A stretch of DNA of 64,000 nt from Aphrophora alni. Its lineage: Eukaryota; Arthropoda; Insecta; Hemiptera; Aphrophoridae. How positions within the stretch are numbered: the first letter of the stretch is position 1; every line of letters begins with the position of its first letter. The notes under the pieces are model-generated. The model made no database searches, was not told the DNA's origin, and worked only from the letters and a program-made list of their open reading frames with translations. Made by a program: the position numbers and the translations under genes. The stretch is taken from the NCBI GenBank assembly GCA_963513935.1, contig OY740772.1:16896098-16960097 (forward strand), written 5' to 3'. This document shows positions 55,375-64,000 of the stretch, piece by piece.

Positions 55375-55920
55375 ATGGAAAAACATTGCACAAACTCTCC
55401 CACTTAAACATCCTCAAAACCAAATAAAACCCAACAAAAAACTAGCCCTCACAAAAATGTCACTTCATTAGTTATAAATCAAAAAGTAAAAATTAACCAT
55501 ACGCGCTGTCTCTGAATAAATATTTAAATAAAGGCTTTACAGGCGTTTGTATCAAAAAGCTTCCTCAGGATAAGTGGTATTTTAATGACGGTGGACATGG
55601 TTAAATTTTGTGTTTTGTAAATTATTTCTCGTTATATTCTTATACTTGCAATTTTGCGCATGGGTTTAGATAATTCGTTTTTAAAATTCACAAAAAATTC
55701 GAACGAAATCAGATATTTTCGTTAGATAGCGAGTAATACGTTTCATTTGGGTTTAGAGACTACACTTGTGGATAATTTCATCAAAATCGTTAGACAGTTT
55801 TTATAAAAATATGCACACATACCAGATTTGATTAAAATCGGTCCACACGTTTATGCTGTAGATCACTTAAACCAGACACCAAACTAATATAAGACATCAT
55901 TTCAAAAACCACTCGGAAGA
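55375..55920 (+). repeat. Families C and D, long linked copy
   Basis: The longest linked copy. C starts AACATTGCACAAACTCTCCC; D follows from about 55650 and ends near GTTTATGCTGTAGATCAC. With family A just before, the order A, C, D may reflect a single parent element. Confidence 0.7.
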
Positions 55921-56555
55921 CCTCAAACGTATACATCTATAAACAATTAACTCATCACATAAATATCTGCTACGTATATATGTAAAATAAAAATGCGATA
56001 ACTCATCCTGTAAAGTAGATATAAATTAAATTTACATCGTTTTTCAAACATCCGTTCATTTTTTTTTTTTAGAATCAAAATAACAAATATAATATTCACT
56101 AGAGTCCATCTTTCACCGAGCAATGTGTAGTTGGATGTAAATCATTGGTAGAGAAAGATCCAGCATCACATCACGACGCAACCGGCAATTCCATAATCAT
56201 CTGCTTTATTTGTCTTGGATTTCCAGTAAATATTTGATATTGTTTCGTGCAAATATTTCTCTGCAAATTGGACTCTGAAAAAAAAGAACCTGTTTTTTGA
56301 GTTTAAGCAAACCAATAATCAAGATGGAGGGGTGATTAGTTGTCGTCATAAAACAAAATCTTATCCTTCCCAGTATATTACTTATCCAGTACATGTTAAG
56401 TTTGGTAATTGGTGGAATCTTCTAGCTTCGTTTTATGACTAATATTCATGTTTAGTTTCGGGTAACAGAAAGAAATGATTTCAACAAACCGTGTGTATAG
56501 GGGACTATAATTTACCTGATGAATTGTAGAAAAATCTAATTCAAAACATCACATG
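55921..56555. other. Intergenic DNA
   Basis: No feature supported. Confidence 0.4.
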
Positions 56556-56559
56556 GTGG

Positions 56560-57000
56560 ACATTATAAACCGTTTTTGTAATTCAACTTGTAACACACTA
56601 AATTACATACAAAATTGCATATTTCAATTCTGAATTTAATGGTACCAACTCCATATCTCTACAATGGGAATAGACACGTTATTGTCAAAAATATAATTTC
56701 GCACCCTGACTTTCCCAGAAAAGCAGGGTCGAGTAACCTACACGAGTTAGCGAGTAGAAGACTCCTTCATATATATCTTTGAGGCCCGCAGGGACTGAGA
56801 CATTGGCACATGCGAAACGAGTGAAAACGTTTAGTACGAGAAGGCGTTCGGGCCTCTGGACGTCAAGAAAGTAGTGATACACAATTTTGAGGTTCAGAAA
56901 TCTGTTTTAAACTAAACTACCCCCGTTGGATAATATCTAACAATAGGTCCACAATTTAATATTTCCTACAAGGCCCAAGAAAAGTACTTTTGGGTATTAC
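56560..57000 (-). repeat. Family B copy (minus)
   Basis: Minus-strand copy whose plus-strand text includes CCATATCTCTACAATGGG and TTCCTACAAGGCCCAAGAAA. Confidence 0.72.
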
Positions 57001-57049
57001 ATTTATAGACCTTTTTTTTTTATTATTATTTTTTTTTTCGCAAAACTAT

Positions 57050-57250
57050 CGGTCGTCATCGCGTTATAAGAAAAAAGTACGAAAAGAATATAAAATAAAA
57101 ACTCCCAGCTCTTGAATACTCTCTTCAAGATCGGAAAAGAACAAGAATTGGTCAAGAGGACCCGATAGGAAGATTAAAGAGAGGGATCTAACTCAAGACT
57201 ACATTATTAAGAGGTGTAAATCCAGCAGGGACTTTTGGGATTGACAAGCC
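57050..57250 (+). repeat. Family A copy
   Basis: From GTCGTCATCGCGTTATAAGA to GGACTTTTGGGATTGACAAG. It abuts the minus-strand copia-like relic. Confidence 0.75.
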
Positions 57251-57425
57251 TCTCTAGATTGTCAGTACAACCTTCTTGTATGATAAGACTGTCTACATAA
57301 AGTACCATGATGATGCTCATAAGCTTGTTCTTATTTCGGACGTATAGTCTACATAGGATAAATGCAAAATGGTGAGTTTCTCGTAGAATCATCAACCTTT
57401 GAAGTACCTTGTGATGAGTCAAAAA
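57245..57425 (-). pseudogene. Possible Ty1/copia reverse transcriptase fragment
   Basis: An open minus-strand frame reads CRLYVRNKNKLMSIIMVLYV and then DSLIIQEGCTDNLERL. It resembles the copia block C-L-Y-x-x-x...-L-Y-V-D-D-x-L-I, with the second catalytic Asp replaced by Ser. The fragment is short (about 60 codons) and the final codons belong to the neighbouring A repeat, so the family call is tentative. No LTRs were found. Confidence 0.5.
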
Positions 57426-57734
57426 ATCGTCGTCGAATTTTGTGGAGATATAACAGTTATGAGATCCTCTACGTCCATAAAAGTAGATTTTTGGAATGAT
57501 TTCTGTCTTTAATTTGTCATCTACAATCTGTCATACGTGCAAGGCTGTATCCCAAATACGTCACTCGGTTTTAATCAAATTTGGTACGTTTATTTTGGCA
57601 ATAACTCGGAAGGTTTCTTTTTCATTTCAATAACTAAAATTTTTTGATAAGCTGCCATGAGAATAAAACACAAAATTACGAATTTGATTAACTGTTAATC
57701 AAGGACCCAAATAAAACTAACTATATGAAGATCA
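57426..57734. other. D-type repeat text
   Basis: Includes TTTTAATCAAATTTGGTACG and related D phrases. Confidence 0.5.
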
Positions 57735-58060
57735 CATTTTCTCTGGAGATAAAGGTTCGAACTTATATTTTTCAGAATATTTTTTCTATTTGTCATCGTA
57801 GAGAAATGGAGTTGGTACCATTAAATGCAGAATTTAAAGATGCAAATTTGTATCTAATTTAATTTGTTATAAGTTGAATAACAAAAAGATATGAACGAAA
57901 GACTGTTTTAAATAACCACCATTTTGACATCATTTTCAATTAAATATTTTGAATTTCAGTAGAATTCTGTATGAGCACACTATGAGCCGCTATCTTTCTT
58001 ACGTACAGACGATAGCGATAACGGCGACGGACGGACGGTTTGTCGTAAATCACTTTTTGT
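57735..58060 (+). repeat. Family B copy
   Basis: An uninterrupted copy of the core through to GCGATAACGGCGACGGACGG. It serves as the reference for the empty site of the Merlin-like element at 20781. Confidence 0.78.
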
Positions 58061-58401
58061 GTTCTAAATCCGTGAATATCAGTAAAAAAAAACAGAGGTC
58101 GGAATTTGTTGATTACCCTATAGATCATATACTGGGTAACCTACTGGGAACAATGCCGTGAAATATGGTCAAATTGTGAACATATACATTAAATTCGAAA
58201 AAATCGGTCCTCTAGTTTGGGATGTAAACTTTACAGATAAAAATAATTCTAAAACTATTCCCCCCCCCAACTTAAAATTCTTTTATTATCAATCACAAAA
58301 ATTTCTTTTATACTATGAATATGTGATCAGTATTTTCTCCAGTCTTCAAATTTGACCAAAATCGGTTCATTAGTTATTTAGTAGAATACGGCAACGACGA
58401 A

Positions 58402-58467
<66 letters not shown>
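58402..58467. repeat. (TA)n microsatellite with mirrored flanks
   Basis: Thirty-three TA units. GACGAAAGA before the tract and CTTTCGTC some 20 bases after it are mirror images. Confidence 0.93.
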
Positions 58468-58475
<8 letters not shown>

Positions 58476-58567
58476 TTTCAAAACCACTTTCGTCGGGCTA
58501 AAACGACTTCTATTATAGAAAAAAACAAAAAGTATTAAAATAACAATATACCAATTTAAAGTTGGCA

Positions 58568-59137
58568 ATAATAGTTTGGTTCCGTTGATCTATAACCATT
58601 TAAAATAACAAAATATGCAGAAAACGATAAGATTACCTTTTAAAGCATTTAGTCCTTGTTTATCCTTTAAAAGAATCCTTCGAATCTGTTATCCCCACTC
58701 CGTGATCTATTACTTCTCCTTTTAGGGAGTTAAAACTGTGTCAATTAGTTATATGGTCTACTAGCACCATCGGATGCCTTTCAAGGAATTTCAAATAGTT
58801 GAGCATGCGCAATGAAGTTGACTGTAAACAAATATTATGTGATACTCGTCATTCCAGCAACTTTCATTTATTTCTGTTGCACTTGTAATAAAGAAGTAAA
58901 ACTATTTACAATCATAAACGAATAGAATCGCTAGAACTTGTTTGTATAGCCTACGTTTCTGAAATTATTTATGATGTAAACAAAATACAAGAATTTTCTG
59001 ATAGGCTATGTGGGGGGAATTTTTAAGTAGGATTTCTTATTTAATCTGTACACAAAGAATAGTTTGGTATAAATTCCATAATGCCTTGTGACTGCTTTGG
59101 TAATTATTTCTATATTAGTACATACGTCTAACAGTCT
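58568..59137. other. Intergenic DNA
   Basis: Possibly contains the decayed upstream part of the Penelope-like relic that follows; nothing definite is seen. Confidence 0.35.
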
Positions 59138-59365
59138 ATTTTCGATATAATTTTGGACAGTTACAATAAACAGTATATTGGTGAAACATGAAGGAGTTTT
59201 AAAACCAGATTTACAGAATATTTGCCACATAACAACATAACCAAAGTCAGCTCCCAGTATGCAGAACACCTAGTAGACTATGACGATAAATACACTAACA
59301 ACGAGGAAAATCTGGAAATTCTTTACGTATTATATAAAGGCAGAACCATGGATGTATTACCCTAA
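59138..59365 (+). pseudogene. Penelope-like GIY-YIG endonuclease relic
   Basis: A single frame of 76 codons, broken by one TGA (59189-59191), reads NKQYIGET, stop, RSFKTRFTEYL, then SSQYAEHLVDYDDKYTNN and ILYVLYKGRTMDVL before TAA. The Y-I-G-x-T-G-R-S-F-K-T-R-F-x-E-H block is the second half of a GIY-YIG endonuclease, with the catalytic Arg (RF) present. The S-x-Y-A-x-H-L and K-G-R-x-M-D-V-L blocks follow as in the C-terminal domain of Penelope-like retroelements. The TGA stands where Gly (GGA) is expected. The reverse transcriptase domain would lie upstream but I cannot find it. The GIY motif itself is decayed. Confidence 0.77.
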
Positions 59366-59454
59366 TGGTGGTGCTATGGAAATAAATTATTTCCCAAATA
59401 TAGCAACACACCAATTTAGTTCAAAATCGACTCATAAATAACAAAGATATACTT

Positions 59455-60260
59455 GTTTTAGGGGTAAAAAATACCCCTGGAGTGGGACATTTTCAAAACC
59501 TTTTTTTAGTACGCGTCTACAGACCTACCCTAAAGCATGTTAAAAAATTCATAGCTCTAGGCTTCTTGGATCCAGAGATATGCTTTAGGGGTAAAAAACA
59601 CCCTTGCAGTGGAACATTTCATGACTCTTTCATTGTATGCGTATACAGACCTACCCCAAACCATGTTATGAAATTCATAGCTGTAGGCTTCTTGGATCCA
59701 GAGATATGATTTAGGGGTGAAAACACCCTTGGAGTGGAAAATTTTCAAAACCCTTTCTTAGTACGCGTCTACAGACCTACCTCAAACCATGGTAAAAAAT
59801 CCATAGCTCTAAGCTTCTTGGATCCAGAGATATGCTTTAGGGGTAAAAAACACCCTTGGAATGGATCATTTTCAAAACCCTTTCTTAGTACGCGTCTACA
59901 GACCTACCTCAAACCATGGCAAAAAATTCATAGCTTTAAGCTTCTTGGATCCATAGATATGCTTTAGGGGTAAAAAACACCCTTGGAAACGAAACATTTT
60001 CAAAAACCTTTATTAGTACGCGTCTACAGACCTACCCTAAAGCATGTTAAAAAAAATCATAGGTCTAGGCTTCTTGGATTCATAGATATGCTTTATGGGT
60101 AAAAAACACCCTTGGAATGGAACATTTTCAAAACCCTTTATTAGTACGCGTCTACAGACCTACCAAATTCACAGCTCTAGGCTTCTTGGACCAGAGATAA
60201 GCTCTAGGGGTAAAAAACACCCTTACAGTGGAACATTTTCAAAAGCCTTTTTTCTTAATT
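59455..60260 (+). repeat. Tandem repeat, about 126 bp, six to seven units
   Basis: Each unit contains TTTAGGGGTAAAAAACACCC, TAGTACGCGTCTACAGACCT, AAACCATG and GGCTTCTTGGATCCAGAGAT. The first spacing is 126 bases, equal to 42 codons, so a frame stays open over two units (for example LVRVYRPT and FLDPEICFRGKKHP); the next spacing is 127. An opposite-strand frame is also open. This is a consequence of the period and not evidence for a protein. The last unit (about 60165-60260) is shortened. Confidence 0.93.
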
Positions 60261-61015
60261 TCTTGTAATTTTTTTTTTGTAATTTTCTTGTAGCTACCTA
60301 TTGGGTTTTGTTAAAAACAGTCACATTAAAAAAAATTAATGAATATACTTTGTAAGATTGCTGTCAAAGTCCATTTTAACATTATTATAAAATTCCTATT
60401 CGATACTTCTAACATCGATCTTGCAGTCTTCTTCGCAGTATTTTCAACTCCACACAACCAAATTCACAAAGTAAAATCTAACTTGGTATTAATTCTCATA
60501 CTAGTAGCCAACTTTTTAGGTCCAGACTTGAAATTACCTGTAGCGATTGCCTAACCACCAAATGACCACGATGATGTAATACTTGACCTACTGCTTACGT
60601 CTCACCAAGTTGAGTGATGAGGCTCTACCCTCCACAGAGACAGGCTCAGTAGGGTCTCTGTAACTTTATTACAATACTTCTCTAATTAGGGGAATAATAA
60701 TTGTGTTCATGCAAAGGAAAAATAAAAGTTAAATCCATAAATGATAAAGTCCAGATCAAAATGTTAAATTTTCTACTAAAAATATATATCTTACTTATAA
60801 TTTATGATTTCCGGTTTAAAAACATTCAAAAATTATTCATTGAGTTCAGTACTTAATTTCTCAAAATCGTCACTACAGATTTCGTTCAATTTTTAGTAAA
60901 GTATTAAGATTAATGATCCTCTCAAGTAAACTAAATTTTAAGATTAAATTATCAAGAAAATCGAACGGCTTCGTTGAAAGCTCGATTTTAATTAAATAGT
61001 ATTTACGCTGAGAAT
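60261..61015. other. Intergenic DNA
   Basis: A less AT-rich patch lies at 60590-60665 and includes a small hairpin AGAGAC with GTCTCT. D-type text at 60850-60990. The 71-codon frame at 60339-60554 is not recognised. Confidence 0.4.
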
Positions 61016-61019
61016 GTGT

Positions 61020-61210
61020 TTATGGCACTAGCTAAGCAAGTTTTAGGCCTTTATATAAATATTTTTTTCCAAAGATGATGTCCGTGATTAAAGTTTTTTA
61101 AATTTTTTTATTGGAACTGCCATTTTTGGTGACGATTAGTTTTAGTTTTTTTATTTTATTTTAAGGACAGTTAAATGAGAAAGTTTGTGCAATTTTTTTT
61201 CACAGTTTAT
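61020..61210 (-). repeat. Family C copy (minus)
   Basis: Plus-strand text GAGAAAGTTTGTGCAATTTT and GGTGACGATTAGTTTTAG mark the minus-strand C copy. Confidence 0.68.
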
Positions 61211-62080
61211 TTTATACTAGTTTCGACATTGCAACTCTTTAGTGTTAGTTAAATTTTTTTCTTTTCGTAATACCATCAGGATCTATTCTTTTAAAAACAA
61301 TTACTAAAATTATCAATTAACTGGTCGACAGTCATTTTTGCCATCGTTGGTGTATGTCTAACTATTTATATCCTTGACTTTAAAAGTAACAATACTCCAC
61401 ATGAATAGTACAAAATGACGAGTATTTTGTGAGTCGTTTCTACGTATGGAGAGTATTAAAATAAAAGAGAAGGAAGAGTAATTTTACTTTCTTTATCTAC
61501 ATGTAAGTAGAAAGTGTTAAGATTTTAGTAGTTATATCTGTAAACACGAGTAAAAAAAAATTGTATCAATAGTTCTATAAATAGTAGATTGAACTTACAG
61601 CTGTAAGCGTAAACAATCCGAGTAGTGCTCAATATTTTACCAATATTCGTTGATATATATGTTATAAGGAAATTATAGTGGAAATGACTGATTTTTAAAG
61701 TTTTTTGTAATATACATGTGAATTTATATGTTAAGTTTTATAGAGAGTCCATTTTGTTTTGATTCATTAAATTTAATTGGTGAGATTAGGTTATTGTGAT
61801 TCTTGTTAGGCAAACAATATTTGTACGACAATAGAGAAGGGGGGTACATAAGGGTCTCGTTTACACCATTATATTTAATACTTCGTAGGGATGTATTACT
61901 AGTCGGAGTGTTATTACAAAATGAATCGATAATTTTGTATCGATTTTTTCTGTTAATTTCACGTCAGATTTTACTACACTTAAACGGTAACGAAACTTGA
62001 AAAAAAAAACCTATGTTAACGGATTGTTAAATGCTCAACAAAGTTGGAAAACCGGGGTTTAAAATTAGAATAGATTATTA
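61211..62080. other. AT-rich intergenic DNA
   Basis: No feature supported. The 65-codon frame at 61803-62000 is not recognised. Confidence 0.4.
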
Positions 62081-62084
62081 TAAA

Positions 62085-62200
62085 GAAGGAATTAGCTCGG
62101 TGGTGGCCCAGACATTGATTGCAGTCCATTGTTTTATCAGAGATAATCACTCGGGACTCGCCCAACAGTCATGCTCGTGCGATGCCGGGTTCGTCACCAG
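62085..62200 (+). repeat. Possible tRNA-derived SINE head
   Basis: GAATTAGCTCGGTGGTGG (near 62090) resembles a pol III A-box, and GCCGGGTTCGTCACC (near 62182) resembles a B-box with two changes. The distance between them, about 90 bases, is too long for a tRNA. The patch is richer in GC than its flanks. No tail or duplication was found. Confidence 0.33.
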
Positions 62201-62429
62201 TAAACCCGTTACGTTTGTCCAAGTCATTGTTGTCGGGATTCAATGACCGAAATTATAGGACCTCACAAGGTAATAACAGAAATTATTTTGTACAGAGTGT
62301 TAAAACCTCACACGTACAGCACACGAGGGGGGGGATTAAACTTTGCACTTTTGTCACATTAGAAATGCATGCAATCCGGGATTTTCGCCCAAACAAAGGA
62401 CCAATTTCCTGAATAAAGTAATTAGTTTA

Positions 62430-63340
62430 TGGATATTTTAAACAATTTTCTCATTGTTATACTGTTGAAATTTTAAATAATTTCCTCCATAAAGTAACTA
62501 ATTTCTTGACACTTTAAGTTATTAGTTTCTCGATATTTAATGAATTTCCTCAGTAATAAATAAATTAGTTTCCTGATACCGATTTCCTCAATACATTTCC
62601 TAATAGTTTCTTGAAATTTAAAAAATCCCCACAATAAAAAAAAAGAAAAAGTTTTTACATATTTTAAACAATTTCCTCAATAAAGTAATTAGTTTCTTTA
62701 TATTGTAATCAATTTCATCTATAAAGCATTTAGTTTTTTGATATTTTTTATCAATTTCCAAAATAAAGTAATTAGTTTCTTTATATTTTAAACAATTTCA
62801 TCTATAAAGCATTTAGTTTTTTGATATTTTAAACAATTTCATCAATAAAGTAATTAGTTTCTTTATATTTTAATCAATTTCATCTATAAAGCATTTAGTT
62901 TTTTGATATTTCTTTTGAGTAAAAACTCAACGAAGTAATTGTTTATTAATATTTCAAACAATTTTCTCAATAAGGAAATGAGTTTCTTTATATTTTAACC
63001 AATTTCCTCATTAAAGTAATTGGTTTCTAATAGTTTAAACAATTTACCCAATACAGTTTCTTGATATTTTAAATAATTTCTCAACGAAGTAATTAGTTTA
63101 TTAATATTTCAAACAATTTTCTCAATAAAGTAACTGGTTTTTTAATAATTTAAATAATTTACTCAAAACAGTTTCTAGATATTTTAAAGAATTTCCTCAA
63201 TAAAGTAATTAGTTTTTCACATTTTAAAGAATTTCCTCTAAATAGTAATTAGTTTATTGATATTTTAAACATTTTCTTTAATAAAGTAGGTAGTTGTTTT
63301 GTATTTTAAACAATTTACCCAATACAGTAATGAGTATCTT
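62430..63340 (+). repeat. Degenerate tandem repeat, about 41 bp, about 22 units
   Basis: Units resemble TTTTAAACAATTTCCTCAAT followed by AAAGTAATTAGTTTCTTGAT. Many carry indels; a few are half-length. The array is extremely AT-rich and has no coding sense. Confidence 0.9.
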
Positions 63341-64000
63341 GATACTTTAATCAATTTTCATGACAATGCAAAATAGAATATACCGAATACCTACAAAGTA
63401 TAAAACCAATAAAAGAAATACAATTAGAAACCCAAATGGGGATGCTAAAGCGACAAGGAAAAAGAAAAATATATATTTAAAAAATACAATAACAGGGAAA
63501 TGAAATTAATAAACCAATAATTAGAAAAACAGTTCTCAAAATAAAAAATTATATCTTTAATAATGGATGACGTATAATTTTATTATTTAATCTAAATATA
63601 AGAGTGAAAAAATAATAGTTATAAATATTTCTTAAATATAGTTAATGCATTTTAAACATCGGTTTAGTTTCAACCTATAAAAAGGAAAAATGTTGGTTAA
63701 AACCATTTGAAAAAAATAATAAACGAAACTATTAAGATTATCCATAATTACCAGAGTTATAACATACTGATGAAGGGTTAATTAACAAATAAGGAGTTTA
63801 GTACTATAATATAAAACTATATCATCCTGAATATGAAGAACAATGTTCAATTGTAGAAAAATTAAAAAAAATCATGAATAACAAATAAAATAGTATTAGG
63901 CTAAAACAAATAATCACACTACCAGTAATAATTACTACGTTGGCTAGCGACAGGTAAAGATTAGAAATTATCTATGGTATGTCGGAAAAAACAACTACAA
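63341..64000. other. AT-rich DNA to window end
   Basis: No repeat unit or gene is visible in this stretch. Confidence 0.4.

Noticed and set aside
56515..56545. CTGATGAATTGTAGAAA
   Set aside because: The space between the boxes is six bases and cannot form a stem.
62031..62412. 71- and 97-codon frames
   Set aside because: They overlap each other and the SINE-like patch; no domain is seen.
62430..63340. CRISPR-like array
   Set aside because: Units are degenerate and contiguous, with no unique spacers; the DNA is eukaryotic.

Overview
The window looks like AT-rich nuclear DNA from an arthropod, most likely an insect. The evidence is an interstitial run of the arthropod telomere unit TTAGG (written CCTAA) at about 17680-17724, the mix of transposable-element families (mariner/Tc1, Harbinger, Merlin/ISXO2-like, Crypton-type tyrosine recombinase, Penelope-like, several LINE clades), many long homopolymer and (TA)n tracts, and no bacterial gene organisation. 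A hemipteran source is only an impression. I found no intact host protein gene, tRNA or rRNA gene. The window is best read as intergenic or intronic DNA packed with decayed and nested mobile elements.

Layout. 0.4-3.2 kb: two LINE RNase H relics on opposite strands, then a 258-bp foldback. 5.7-7.7 kb: a nested structure, in which a palindromic element holds a small mariner at its centre, a 200-bp insertion with a hammerhead-like core in its left arm and a foldback insertion in its right arm. 10.1-11.25 kb: a tyrosine-recombinase relic interrupted by an internally deleted Harbinger element. 14.1-16.0 kb: two short elements with 8-bp target duplications, followed by a roughly 140-bp satellite and a 5S-rRNA-like fragment. 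17-20 kb: TTAGG repeats and a 33-bp minisatellite. 20.8-21.5 kb: a larger element of the same kind that still encodes the C-terminus of an ISXO2/Merlin-like transposase. 22.2-23.6 kb: a tandem repeat of about 0.5 kb. 27.4-27.9 and 48.3-48.8 kb: two copies of one foldback family. 31.4 and 33.7-34.1 kb: the only places that look faintly like host exon or promoter sequence. 38.4, 43.8-44.3, 45.3, 53.8-55.1, 57.2 and 59.1 kb: transposase, reverse transcriptase and GIY-YIG relics. 59.5-60.3 and 62.4-63.3 kb: tandem repeats of about 126 bp and 41 bp. The filler between these is mostly four dispersed, apparently non-coding families, called A to D here, in many decayed copies on both strands.

Most interesting signal. 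Several short insertions share the pattern CTGANGA, one base, a hairpin whose stem is conserved although its sequence changes, then GAAA. In the best copies this is followed by AC-NN-GTH, the layout of a hammerhead ribozyme with a minimal two-base-pair helix III. Five of these insertions have target-site duplications of 10 to 14 bp that I could read directly, and four of the five are foldbacks carrying the motif. A Penelope-like GIY-YIG relic in the same window offers a plausible autonomous partner, because hammerhead motifs are known from Penelope-like elements. The main caveat is one extra base between CTGANGA and helix II in every copy.
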